From assembly GCF_010725485.1 (NCBI RefSeq), contig NZ_AP022598.1, positions 4,464,001 through 4,528,000 of the forward strand: 64,000 nucleotides of DNA, written 5' to 3'. Below, one piece after another: positions 25,053-34,339 of this stretch. The position numbers were made by a program, and so were the translations under genes. This DNA is from Mycolicibacterium parafortuitum. GTDB taxonomy: Bacteria > Actinomycetota > Actinomycetes > Mycobacteriales > Mycobacteriaceae. The first letter of the stretch is position 1, and each line of letters opens with the position of its first letter. Below the pieces are notes generated by a model that saw only the letters and a program-made list of their open reading frames with translations, had not been told where the DNA came from and ran no database searches.

Positions 25053-26078
25053 TCACTGAGCGAGGGTGAAGTCGAGGACGACGCGGAATCGTGCGCGGCC
25101 GGACATCATTCGGTCGTAGGCGCGCGGTGCTTCGTGAAAGGGGAGTGGTTCGATCATCGGGGCGATCTGGTGCGTGAGGCTGAATGCGAGGTTGTCTTCG
25201 TTATCGATGGCGGATCCGGTGAGGCTTCCGATGATGCTGCGCCCGCCGAAGATCAGATCGGGTGTGTGGACCGGTACCGGTTCTGGTGAGGCTCCGACGA
25301 CGATCATTTTGCCCCGTGGTTGGAGTCCGGCTACCAGTCCGGCCATCGATGCTCCGTTGGCGGCCGTGGCGATGATCGCTGTCGCCCCGCCGAGTGCGGT
25401 TAGCGCGGCGGCGGGGTCTTCGGCGGCGCTGTCGATGTAGTGGTCGGCGCCCAACGTCGAGGCCAGTCGAGCCTTTTCGGTGCCGCGGGCTAGTGCCGCG
25501 ACGCGGTAACCCATTTTCTTGGCGTACTGCACGCCCAGATGTCCTAATCCGCCGATACCCTGTACCGCCACCAGGGAGTTCACCGGCGCCTGGGCGACGC
25601 GCAGGGCGTTGAACACGGTCACCCCGGCACACAACAGGGGTGCGGCCGTCAGCGCGTCGAACGCCTCCGGAACCCGCACCAGCCCAGAGGCCCTGGCGTA
25701 GACGATCTCGGCATACCCGCCGTCGACGGTTGTCCCGGGCTGGGGTTGGTCGGTGCAGTTGACGAAGTCACCGCGGCGGCAGAAGTCGCACTGACCGCAG
25801 TGGCCGCCCAGGAATCCCACCCCGACGCGGTCACCGACCTGCCACCGAGGTTCCACCCCGGCGCCGACGACATCAATGGTCCCGACTACCTCGTGACCGG
25901 GAACCATTGGGGTCGTCGGGTCTGGACGCTGTCCCTCCACGGCCAGAACATCGCTGTGGCATACCCCGCACGCGGCCGTCCGGATCCGCACGTGCCCGGG
26001 GGCGGGGTCGTGCAGTTCGCGGTCGACGAGGGAGAATTCGCGATGTCCAGTGACCTGATATGCCCGATAAGAGTTCAT
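25053..26078 (-). CDS. Zinc-dependent alcohol dehydrogenase (medium chain)
   Basis: A 341-aa MDR alcohol dehydrogenase. Catalytic zinc ligands are in CGVCHSDVL (Cys) and VPGHEVVG (His-Glu). The structural zinc site is the four-Cys loop HCGQCDFCRRGDFVNC. The cofactor motif is GIGGLGHLGVQ. Closest in style to AdhA-type NAD(P)-dependent alcohol/aldehyde reductases. It is downstream of the LuxR ATPase regulator (gap 59 bases, same strand) and could be its target or co-transcribed. Confidence 0.88.
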   Translation of the reverse strand: MNSYRAYQVTGHREFSLVDRELHDPAPGHVRIRTAACGVCHSDVLAVEGQRPDPTTPMVPGHEVVGTIDVVGAGVEPRWQVGDRVGVGFLGGHCGQCDFCRRGDFVNCTDQPQPGTTVDGGYAEIVYARASGLVRVPEAFDALTAAPLLCAGVTVFNALRVAQAPVNSLVAVQGIGGLGHLGVQYAKKMGYRVAALARGTEKARLASTLGADHYIDSAAEDPAAALTALGGATAIIATAANGASMAGLVAGLQPRGKMIVVGASPEPVPVHTPDLIFGGRSIIGSLTGSAIDNEDNLAFSLTHQIAPMIEPLPFHEAPRAYDRMMSGRARFRVVLDFTLAQ

Positions 26079-26137
26079 GTATCCATGCCATCAGCTCCAG
26101 CGGCGTCGCGGCATAAGTACGTTGACCACAAGTACGG

Positions 26138-28882
26138 CTACTCGCCGGCGGGCGTGGCGTTGTCGAGTTCGATGGCGTCTCGTAGTTGAGCGCGGCGAGT
26201 GATGCCGAGCTTGGGGAAGATCTTGTACAGGTGCGCCGCAACCGTCCGATGTGAGATGTAGATTTGGTCGGCGATCTGGCGGTTGGTCAGTCCGGCCGCT
26301 GCGAGCCGTGCGATCTGTAATTCCTGCGGCGAGAGTTTGGTCGTGAGCACGTCGATTGCCGATGCCACGCCTGGCACCTGCACGCCGGCGGCGCGCAGTT
26401 CGCCTCGTGTGCGTTGAGCCCAGGGCGCTGCTCCGCGGTGTTCGAAAAATCTTAGTGCTGCGGCTAACTGGGTGCGTGCGTCGATGATGCGTCGTTGTCG
26501 TCGGAGCCATTCGCCGTAGCTCAACTGGGTGCGGGCGTACTCCAACGGCGCTTGGGCCTCGGCGTCCTCGATGTCCAGCGCGGCGTGGAAGTGGTGCTCT
26601 GCGTGCTGGTCCGTACCGGCGATCAAGGCCCGGCTGCGGTGTACCAGCATGACGATGTGTGGGGAACCCAGCGCGCTCGCCTCGGTGTCGATCTCGTCGA
26701 CAAGCTGGCAGATCACTCGGGTGTGGCCACTGGCGACGGCGGCTTCGGTGAGGTCGGCGATAGCCCAGCGACGGGAACTGCGGTCACGGTTCATCTGCGA
26801 AAGTTCGGTGAAGGCGCGCTCGCTGTCGTGTGTGCTCAGAGCAAGCAGGCCACTGGCCCAGGCCAGGTCGTCGAGCCACAGTAGGGGAGTGTCGCTGGGC
26901 AGGTTCTGTTGCGCTGTCGCCAGTGACTGCTGAGCGGATTTGGTATCGCCCTGCCATGCTTGGATCCGCGCCAGCAGGGCGGCTGCAGCGCCCATGCTGA
27001 GCCCGAGATCCGCATCGGTGGCGATCCGGAATGCGTTGTGCGCGCTGACGGCGGCCTCGGTCAATTGCCCGGCGATGATCTGCGATCGCGCTGAGCCGCG
27101 CAGCGCCTCACACTCGATCGCGGGCGCACCTGTCCTTCGGGCCACCTTGATGGAACCGTCCCAGCATGACTGAGCGGTCGCCAGATCAGAAGCCGACTCG
27201 GCGGCCAACCCCATCGACATCAGCGCCGTCAGATCATCACTCAGGGCATCCTGCAATGTTGCGGCGCGGCAACGGAACTGGCGGGCATACTTGGTGTCCT
27301 CAAGGGTCGCCAAGGCCACTTCGACTGCCGGGTGGTCCAGGTGCTCGATTTGGTGCAGGCGCTCGGCGATCAGATCACGGTCACGTTCGTCGAGTCCGTG
27401 CATCCGACACTGCGCTGCCGCGGCGGCGAGCAGGCGGATATGGGTGTCCAACTCACCGTGGCTTCCCAACCGGTCCGCCAGCGCCACCAGATCCTCTACC
27501 GGCGGCGCCGTTACGCCGGTTGTGACGGCGAGGGTGAAGCGCGCGAACGCAAGATCGAACTGGTGCCCGAGATCAATGGCCAACGGCTCGGCCTCATCGA
27601 GGATGTCCATCGCTTCGGCGGTCAGCCCTGCCCGGTACGCGGGTTCGATTGCGCGGACGAGGCGGCGGATGCGATCGTTCGCCGACGGCGACAGCGCGGC
27701 CGCACGCCGCCATGCGCGTGCCGCTTCTGCATTGGCGCCACGAAGTTGTGCGGTCTGGGCCGCGGTTTCGAGGTCGGCGGCGACCCCCTCATCGGATCTA
27801 TAGGCCGCCGCCGACCGGTGCCAGGCGGCTCTCATCGCATCGGTGGTCGCGTCGGCCAGCGCCTGGTGGAAGGCCGAGCGTTGCGTCAGAGGTATCGCCC
27901 GGTAGGCCACAGACCGGATCAGGGGATGGCGCACCTGGAGCGATCCGGCGACGACTGTGATCAGCCCGCACCGCTCGAGTGGATCCAGATCGGCATCTGA
28001 CAGACCGACGTGCCGCGCCGCGTCGGCAAGTTCAGCCATTGCAGTATCTCCGCCGGCGGCGATCAGTCCCAGCATCCGGCGACTGGGTTCAGGAACGCCA
28101 TCCAGTTGCTCCCGGAAAGCGCGTTCGATGCGACGCGTCGTCGGCAGAGGCGTCGGCGACGGGTTTCTCTGTTCCTCGCCGCCGGCCAACAGTGCCTTCG
28201 TGAGTTCGGCGATGGCCAACGGATTTCCCGCAGCTTCGGTCAAGACGCGCCGTTGGGTAAGCGCGCTGACCCCGTGCCCGTCGACACCGGCCAGCGCCTC
28301 CTCCATCAGGACGCGCGACGTCGCGATATCCAGTGCCTCCAACTGGAGGTGCGGCAACGACGAGAGTTGTGACGATTCCCCGTCGATGCGGGGCCTTGCG
28401 GCGCACAGCATCATCACCGGCGAGTTCGTGATGCGGCGCCCGATGAAGGTCACAACGTGCAGCGTGGAATCGTCGAGCCACTGCGCATCGTCGATCACGA
28501 GCAGCATGGGTCGGGTGGCCGCGGCCTCCTCGATCAGCCCGAGCGTCGCGACGCCGATCAGCAGCGGGTTGGGCACGCCGGCCTCAGCGAGGCCGAGGGC
28601 GGCCAGCAGGGTCGTCCGCTGGTGCTCTGGCAACGCGTCGGCGCTACTGAGAATCGGGTGCACCAATTCGTGCAGACCCGCGTAGCCCACCGTGGCCTGC
28701 GACTGCACCCCGGCACACGACAAGACGATGAACCCCTGGCGCTTCGCCCACCCTGTGGCAGCCGCCAGCAGGGTGGTCTTCCCGATCCCAGGCTCGCCTT
28801 CTACGACCAATGCACATCCGCGCTCTGCCAACGCGGTGGCGGCGGCGGTGATCGCCTCCAGCTCGTTGTCGCGGCCGATCAC
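26138..28882 (-). CDS. Large LuxR-family regulator with AAA ATPase (second paralogue)
   Basis: A 914-aa LAL regulator. Walker A is EGEPGIGKTTLLA (about residues 28-40) and Walker B MLLVIDDAQWLDD near 130. A central TPR-like region is followed by the C-terminal LuxR HTH (LSPQELQIARLAAAGLTNRQ, then SHRTVAAHLYKIFPKLG). It is divergent from an HxlR gene with only a 47-base gap, so their promoters must overlap. It shares architecture, but only moderate identity, with the regulator at 952-3687. Confidence 0.9.
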   Translation of the reverse strand: MIGRDNELEAITAAATALAERGCALVVEGEPGIGKTTLLAAATGWAKRQGFIVLSCAGVQSQATVGYAGLHELVHPILSSADALPEHQRTTLLAALGLAEAGVPNPLLIGVATLGLIEEAAATRPMLLVIDDAQWLDDSTLHVVTFIGRRITNSPVMMLCAARPRIDGESSQLSSLPHLQLEALDIATSRVLMEEALAGVDGHGVSALTQRRVLTEAAGNPLAIAELTKALLAGGEEQRNPSPTPLPTTRRIERAFREQLDGVPEPSRRMLGLIAAGGDTAMAELADAARHVGLSDADLDPLERCGLITVVAGSLQVRHPLIRSVAYRAIPLTQRSAFHQALADATTDAMRAAWHRSAAAYRSDEGVAADLETAAQTAQLRGANAEAARAWRRAAALSPSANDRIRRLVRAIEPAYRAGLTAEAMDILDEAEPLAIDLGHQFDLAFARFTLAVTTGVTAPPVEDLVALADRLGSHGELDTHIRLLAAAAAQCRMHGLDERDRDLIAERLHQIEHLDHPAVEVALATLEDTKYARQFRCRAATLQDALSDDLTALMSMGLAAESASDLATAQSCWDGSIKVARRTGAPAIECEALRGSARSQIIAGQLTEAAVSAHNAFRIATDADLGLSMGAAAALLARIQAWQGDTKSAQQSLATAQQNLPSDTPLLWLDDLAWASGLLALSTHDSERAFTELSQMNRDRSSRRWAIADLTEAAVASGHTRVICQLVDEIDTEASALGSPHIVMLVHRSRALIAGTDQHAEHHFHAALDIEDAEAQAPLEYARTQLSYGEWLRRQRRIIDARTQLAAALRFFEHRGAAPWAQRTRGELRAAGVQVPGVASAIDVLTTKLSPQELQIARLAAAGLTNRQIADQIYISHRTVAAHLYKIFPKLGITRRAQLRDAIELDNATPAGE

Positions 28883-28929
28883 GTGCCGACGGTACCACCC
28901 TGGATTGGAGATGCCAACTCAGATAGGGT

Positions 28930-29394
28930 GTGGCGATGCGTACCGATCCGTGGTCCGACGATCCCTGTCCTATCGCGCGCGCTATGGCGGTCATCGGGCA
29001 GCGGTGGTCGATGCTGATCATTCGCGAAGCATTCCTCGGCAGAACCCGATTCTCGGAGTTCAAGGAGCAGTTAGGAATTGCCTCGGATATCCTCAGCGCC
29101 CGGCTGGCCGAACTTGTGTCGGCCGGCGTACTGGAGACCGTGGAATACCGCGAGCCGGGCGACCGCACCCGCAGCCGTTACGAGTTGACGCAATCCGGTC
29201 GCGACTTGGTCGTGGTCCTTGGAGCAATCGGCCAGTGGGGCTACAAACACGCAGACCGAAGCAAAGGCACGCCGTATCGATTCGTCGACAGCAATGGCGA
29301 GCCAGTCATCGCAGGCTTCCGGCACCGTGACGGTACCGCGGCGGCCAGCACGGATGTCCGCCTGGTCAGCGCCGCCGCGCCGATCTCGCAATGA
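28930..29394 (+). CDS. HxlR-family transcriptional regulator
   Basis: A 154-aa HxlR regulator. The N-terminal Cys is in WSDDPCPIARAMAVIGQRWS; the recognition region is TRFSEFKEQLGIASDILSAR; the wing is EPGDRTRSRYELTQSGRDL. The C-terminal ~50 residues form the extended domain of larger HxlR proteins. The start is GTG 28930 or, slightly better by composition, ATG 28936. It is divergent from the LuxR ATPase. Confidence 0.87.
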   Translation: MAMRTDPWSDDPCPIARAMAVIGQRWSMLIIREAFLGRTRFSEFKEQLGIASDILSARLAELVSAGVLETVEYREPGDRTRSRYELTQSGRDLVVVLGAIGQWGYKHADRSKGTPYRFVDSNGEPVIAGFRHRDGTAAASTDVRLVSAAAPISQ

Positions 29395-29961
29395 CAACAC
29401 CCGGATCTACCTGCCGGCCGCACCCGCGACGTGACGCGACCTGCCACTGAAGCGAGCAAGTTCGCGCATTACCCGGCGCTGCAGCCGACACGAGTCCCGC
29501 TGAGCACGGCCTTTGCCGGGAAGTATCGCAACACGGGAAGAACGAACGACGGGAGGGCTATGGCCGCACGAGGCCGGTGTCCGTTAACGGCTGATTTGAC
29601 GGCGTAATACAGCGAACTGCCGACCCGAGTGAGAAAAAATCCTTATGCTCTCCTCCTCAATTGAGTTGGCGGACCGGGGCAGCTGCCCTGCGGTCAGCGC
29701 GAACTGGCCGCATCAAGAGACCGGACAACAAGAAGAGCAGCCGAATGATCTGTTCCTACAATGGAATTGAGCAGTTACTGGTAACCCGCCATATTCGATT
29801 CCTGCATATTCTTCCAGTTGGTCTGGCCGGGCAGACTGCGGCGGTCGGTACTGGATCGAACTAGCTCCGCCCGAGGCGGACATGATCATGGATACCGTCC
29901 TGCGGTTATCCACGCCGATGTCCATCCTGTGGGGCCGTGAGGTTCACGCCCCTGTGCTGGG
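29395..29961. other. Intergenic/left junction region of the island
   Basis: A 567-base region between the HxlR gene and the first island gene. It holds repeat copy B (29775-29811) and a short open frame at 29882-29965 listed separately. No full gene is supported. The left island boundary is most likely here, but I cannot define an attachment site. Confidence 0.5.
29775..29811. repeat. Copy B of the 37-base dispersed repeat
   Basis: Matches 18518-18554 at 33 of 37 positions in the same orientation. It sits at the left margin of the recombinase island. A weaker, inverted resemblance (14 of 20 bases) is seen at 38436-38455 on the opposite side of the island, which may be chance. Confidence 0.6.
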
Positions 29962-29965
29962 CTAA
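29882..29965 (+). pseudogene. Short fragment resembling the start of a PAS-type sensor domain
   Basis: A 27-codon open frame containing VLRLSTPMSILWG and ending HAPVLG. In PAS-containing sensor kinases and phosphatases a segment of the type STPM.I.WG.........Y.P.LG..HP is common, so this could be a truncated gene end at the island margin. It is very short and the identification is tentative. Confidence 0.22.
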
Positions 29966-31086
29966 GTAGTGTTATCCGTCGCAATGATCGGAGGTTGCGG
30001 CACGCTCCTGACGTTTAACGATCCCTCGGCGATTCCGTGATGAAAGCTCGCTGCGCGTGGGTTAGGTGGCACCGTGAAATCCTCGCTCGGCGGCGCAGTG
30101 CTCACCATCAAAGTGTCGAGGTGATCTAGGTCCGGCCACGCAAAGACAATTGACTTCCAACTCGTGACGGGAAATCCCTTACGCATGAAATAGAGGCCGT
30201 GGGGGCGGTAGAGCCGCCTGACGGGCGGTGTCTCGAAACCTATCAGGAACTCGATGCCAGCGATTTGAACGTACCCGCCCAGTATTTCGCTGCTCATATT
30301 CGCGAGGCGCAGGCGCGCGGATTTGGTGATGATCGGTTGGTCGTTGTCGCGATCAAGCAGCATGTACATGCCCCAAGTGGGAGGCCAGTCGGCTCCACGC
30401 CACAGGATCTCAGCCAATTGTTCGGTCGTAACCCCTAGTCGAAAGCGGTATGCAGGCGAGCCGTCGATCTCCATCGTTCCTGACTCGATGGCACCCCATA
30501 TGACTTTGAGGAGCCAGAGCTCGAAGAAGGGTCCGCTGGCCAAAACGAACCCGCGCGAGAATTCGCTCCTGCGGTCATTGCCGAGGTATTTGAAAATGTC
30601 GAGCTGGTCCTCCACGAGGTACCGGAAAAATTCAGCGGCCATCTTGTCCAACGGCCAGAGTGCGCTGTTGTGTCGGTGGCACAGCATCCGCGTCGAGAGA
30701 CCCTGCCGACCAACAGTCTTTGACCGTTGAGCCTTGTCCTGCCAGGACGCGCCTTCGACGATGACGACCTTGCCGTCGTGAGAAATGGCTTCGAGCACAT
30801 CATCGGTGATGAAGTGCTCACGGGTGAGCTTGTCGTCGCAGTCGTTGCTTCTGCGTGCGTAACAGCCAGGGTTGGCGTACCCGGTCCGCGGTCCGGTCAG
30901 TAGCGGCGGAGGTCGCGTGGCGATCCAGCGTTGCCCCTCCCCGAGATGGCATTCCCGTGACTGACGGCCGGATCCGCAAGGGCAGCGGTGTTCTGGTGCC
31001 GGGTGAAAGTACTGATTGAACTCGACGTCGGCGGTACGCACCACCCCGACCAATGGCTCGATGGGCTCCTGTAAGCCTTCGCTCAT
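29962..31086 (-). CDS. SEC-C motif protein with HNH-like cysteine/histidine motifs
   Basis: A 374-aa protein. A SEC-C zinc motif is present at residues 35-47 (CPCGSGR...CH). Then come C75, C83, an E90-H91 pair (LTREHFITDDVL) and C136-x2-H139-N140 (LCHRHNSALW). The order C..C, EH, CxxHN resembles an HNH/treble-clef endonuclease fold. The C-terminal half has no recognised domain. ATG 31086 (MSEGLQEPIEPL) is chosen over 31209 because SEC-C proteins rarely carry such a basic N-terminal extension. A nuclease function is inferred from motifs only. Confidence 0.68.
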   Translation of the reverse strand: MSEGLQEPIEPLVGVVRTADVEFNQYFHPAPEHRCPCGSGRQSRECHLGEGQRWIATRPPPLLTGPRTGYANPGCYARRSNDCDDKLTREHFITDDVLEAISHDGKVVIVEGASWQDKAQRSKTVGRQGLSTRMLCHRHNSALWPLDKMAAEFFRYLVEDQLDIFKYLGNDRRSEFSRGFVLASGPFFELWLLKVIWGAIESGTMEIDGSPAYRFRLGVTTEQLAEILWRGADWPPTWGMYMLLDRDNDQPIITKSARLRLANMSSEILGGYVQIAGIEFLIGFETPPVRRLYRPHGLYFMRKGFPVTSWKSIVFAWPDLDHLDTLMVSTAPPSEDFTVPPNPRAASFHHGIAEGSLNVRSVPQPPIIATDNTT

Positions 31087-31221
31087 GGAAAAACGATAGC
31101 GTCCGCCTCCGACACTGAATCCCAATGCGAGGCGGTTCCGGCGGCCTGTGCTTCTGGCTACGTCGCGAAGGCAGCGCAAAGTAGCCACCAGCGTGGCCAT
31201 TTCTAGCACTGCAGCCGAGCA

Positions 31222-31962
31222 GTGCCTTCCGTGTCCGAGGGTCTGCCATGCGATTATCTGTGGGTGGATTGGCTAGTCAATTGGTGGCACGGTCTATTTT
31301 GGACACAAGCGTGGGGGAACGCTGCCGAGTGGTTCGGGGCAATCGGAACCGGGGGAGCCTTCATAGCGGCCGTGGTGTTCTTTATCCACGAGCGGCGAAC
31401 TGCAAACCGAGGCCAAGCATCGTTAGTCTTCGTCAGAAAAGTAAAGGGCGCTTACGTCGAGATCACGAACAGGTCCGATAAATCGATCTTCGATGTCCGC
31501 ACGGTAGTAGATCCGATGTCGATGATGACTGCTCTGACAATTGGTGAGGTCAATCAAACGCCGGCAATGGGTGTAGGCGGATCCAACACCTACAAATATC
31601 CGTCGCACGAATACTATCTCCTGATGCGGCGTTTGCTAAAGGAAAAAGCGCGAAGGTTTAGTGCGAACTCACCCAATCAAGGGGATGTTGAGATACCGGC
31701 GGGTGAGAAACACGAAATTTTTGTGCCCGAGCTGATGTTCAATTTGGACGAAGCGTACGTCTTATTTCTCGACGCCTACGGCAGGAGTTGGGCGGTCAAT
31801 TCTCGCACCCGGAAAATTATCGGCGCGGGTCAGTACAGGCCTAAATCAGAGAGATTCAAGGAACGATTTTCCTCTCGGTGGTGGATTGCTAAAAATGAAG
31901 TCCACTATATATGGGACAATTACATGGATCACCGCAGCGGGAAGCCGGGCCCTCCGGAGTAA
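31222..31962 (+). CDS. Membrane-anchored protein of unknown function
   Basis: A 246-aa protein with one N-terminal TM helix around residues 30-55 (AAEWFGAIGTGGAFIAAVVF), followed by a beta-rich cytosolic domain (VKGAYVEITNRSDKSIFDVR). The helix type EWFGAIGT..A...A..... is frequent in actinobacterial and phage-associated orphans. It is divergent from the SEC-C protein, so promoters lie in 31087-31221. The composition is AT-richer than the chromosome. The GTG start is weakly supported. The function is unknown. Confidence 0.65.
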   Translation: MPSVSEGLPCDYLWVDWLVNWWHGLFWTQAWGNAAEWFGAIGTGGAFIAAVVFFIHERRTANRGQASLVFVRKVKGAYVEITNRSDKSIFDVRTVVDPMSMMTALTIGEVNQTPAMGVGGSNTYKYPSHEYYLLMRRLLKEKARRFSANSPNQGDVEIPAGEKHEIFVPELMFNLDEAYVLFLDAYGRSWAVNSRTRKIIGAGQYRPKSERFKERFSSRWWIAKNEVHYIWDNYMDHRSGKPGPPE

Positions 31963-32119
31963 ACGTGCTAGCCTCGTTCCCCAACTAGCTCGTTACCATG
32001 CATGTGAATGCTGGCTAGCCATTCGGTAGTTTGGATTCGTGCATAATCGGTCTGCATAGCCCGCGATAAGAAAGGGCGGGCCCAATGCTCTAAAAATAGG
32101 AAATCGCGGTTTGGCACCG

Positions 32120-34339
32120 CTAAACGAAACTACCCCGCACTCCGCGAATTAGCCGCTTAGAAATCCCTTGCAAAAGAACTTCGGGGGCGCCACCGTCCTC
32201 TTCGTTCACGAACACCATGACATCCCGTTCGGCACGACTGATCGCCAGGTAGAGCAGCGACAGCAACCGGCTTTTCTCGTTAGGGGCAACGTAGGGGGCC
32301 TGAAGGTCGGGAATGCCAGCAACAATGACCGTCTCGAACTGCAAACCAGCAAGATACTCTGCAGGCCCAACCAGTAACCCACGGCGCCGATAGCCTAAGC
32401 CATCAACGTCGCCCCGGCCGGTGATAGACGCGACGTGATAACGCCCTGACTGAGAAATTTGATGCGCTAAATTGGTAAATCGAGGCCATTGGCGCGTATC
32501 AACAACTGCTAACGCCACCCGCCCGTGCGGGTAGACATCCCGAATTACGCGGTATATGTCAGTTTCTTCTGAATTATGAGATTCCGAAGTTGTTAATGTT
32601 GGAATAGGGCCATCGTCCTTAGTCGATTCCACTTTTGAAAAATCGATATCCCACTCATGCCCTAAGTTGTGAGTCGGAAAGAACAAGTGAATATGTTTGA
32701 TCAACTCCAAGATCTGCGGCGTGAAGCGGTGAATTCTAGTTAGCTCAAGGTTGGTAACCTCCCCGAAAGAAATTTCGGGAGCAAAATTAGTGGATGACTG
32801 CACGTGGTCCGCAGCGATTCCAATAAATGATTCCGACGGCGACTGTCGTGGATCAAGAGCCATGAATATCTTCGGATAACTTCTCACGTCGCGGGTCAAG
32901 TAGTGCAGAACCTGCCGTTCAAGCGGACTAAACAAATGAAACTCATCGACAAAAACAAGATCATACCCCTCATCTTTGCGTGACCTGTTCCATGCATGGG
33001 TTTCGAGGTGGCTCAGAAAGTCTGCCAGTACCTGGTCTGAAGTCATTAACGAGCGCGCTTCGAGACCCTCCATGAAGCGCGTGTACAGCAGAAATACAAC
33101 CTCTAGGTCAGCCCTCGATGAAAGGGGCAACATCCATGGTGCTCGCGGAATCTGAAAATACCTTGTGTCGGAACCCGCTCCGGGGAATATCGCGGCTGCG
33201 CCTATGACCGAACCGAATTCAACCAAGAGGTCCCATGCCAAAGCGCTCCGGTCCTGTTCATTAGCGGAGTCGAGTCTCGATCGAAGTTCACTAGAAGCTT
33301 TTGCACGGTATGTAACCCAGTCGCCCTCGACAAAATTATCGATCACGTCCATAATTTCGTCTAACTGTGCCTGCTTTCCGCTGAAGCTGTCCTCTCCAAG
33401 TACGGTGAAAGTCGAAACACTTGATGCATATGCGGGTGAAATATTCTCGGCAATTTCAAGCAGCGGGAAGACATCTATTTCTGGCAGCGGCCCGAGGCTC
33501 ATCGAATCAATGGACTCGGAAATCTCTGTGGCTAGCGACCAACTATGCGTTGTGACAAGGACGCGGATGTCCTGATCTACCTGCCTCGCTCGAAGGACCT
33601 CCGCAATCGCCTTCATGGTGAGAGCGAGGGTTTTCCCAGAACCTGCGGGGCCGCGTAACCGAATTGAACTTGTCGCCGGCGCGTCGATGAAGGATCGCTG
33701 ATCGTCACTAATCGCCTCAAGCCATCGATCATATGACCAACCCTTGGTTGGCGACTGAGATAGCGCAGGCAGGTACATATCCACATCAGCTGCGCTGGAC
33801 TGGCCTTCGAAGAAATCCGTTGCTGACTGGATGACTCTGTTCCACTGGGCTTCCAAATCAGGAAGCGTGGGCCTGCCCGCGAGATCGAAATCTTCGAGGG
33901 TGGTTTTGCTGTCCGATGTAGTAGTGCGCCAATACACGACATCTGACCGGGTCCCGGGCAATACCTCCGCAATCCAGCGTGTTTCACTCGCCCCTCTGGG
34001 AACCGCGAAAAATGCGACAAGATTGCCGTGCTTGTACTGGTGCCAACCTCTGGGTAAGGATAGCTTCCCAGAAATCTTGACGCGGTCAACAAAAGAGGCC
34101 ATCCGCCCTAGAACGCTGCGACGAGATCTAGCTAGATCCGCCGGAGTGTGCTTGTCCGTCCATCCTTCGTCGCGAATAAGTACTACACGCTGTGTCTCGA
34201 GATCATCGTTAGCCGTAACCAAGTACTCAGCTTCGTCTGTCTCGCTCAGGTGGAGGTCGACGGATGCATCTACCGCCTCTGGCGCCAAACCTGTCGCTAG
34301 AACGCGGAGTGCGTTCGCGGACGTAACAAGAGGCTTCAT
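32120..34339 (-). CDS. SF1 (UvrD/Rep-like) helicase with long N-terminal extension
   Basis: A 739-aa helicase. Q motif DDQRSFI (about 212-218); Walker A GPAGSGKT (230-237); motif II YDLVFVDEFHLFS with DE at 465-466; motif III LDPRQS (495-500); motif V near GLQFETVIVAGI; motif VI LYLAISRAERDVMVF. The ~200-residue N-terminal region has no recognised domain, and no nuclease domain is seen. Its ATG overlaps the stop of the 276-aa gene upstream (ATGA), so they act as a pair. Such helicase pairs are typical of defence modules, but the family here is not one I can name. Confidence 0.82.
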   Translation of the reverse strand: MKPLVTSANALRVLATGLAPEAVDASVDLHLSETDEAEYLVTANDDLETQRVVLIRDEGWTDKHTPADLARSRRSVLGRMASFVDRVKISGKLSLPRGWHQYKHGNLVAFFAVPRGASETRWIAEVLPGTRSDVVYWRTTTSDSKTTLEDFDLAGRPTLPDLEAQWNRVIQSATDFFEGQSSAADVDMYLPALSQSPTKGWSYDRWLEAISDDQRSFIDAPATSSIRLRGPAGSGKTLALTMKAIAEVLRARQVDQDIRVLVTTHSWSLATEISESIDSMSLGPLPEIDVFPLLEIAENISPAYASSVSTFTVLGEDSFSGKQAQLDEIMDVIDNFVEGDWVTYRAKASSELRSRLDSANEQDRSALAWDLLVEFGSVIGAAAIFPGAGSDTRYFQIPRAPWMLPLSSRADLEVVFLLYTRFMEGLEARSLMTSDQVLADFLSHLETHAWNRSRKDEGYDLVFVDEFHLFSPLERQVLHYLTRDVRSYPKIFMALDPRQSPSESFIGIAADHVQSSTNFAPEISFGEVTNLELTRIHRFTPQILELIKHIHLFFPTHNLGHEWDIDFSKVESTKDDGPIPTLTTSESHNSEETDIYRVIRDVYPHGRVALAVVDTRQWPRFTNLAHQISQSGRYHVASITGRGDVDGLGYRRRGLLVGPAEYLAGLQFETVIVAGIPDLQAPYVAPNEKSRLLSLLYLAISRAERDVMVFVNEEDGGAPEVLLQGISKRLIRGVRGSFV

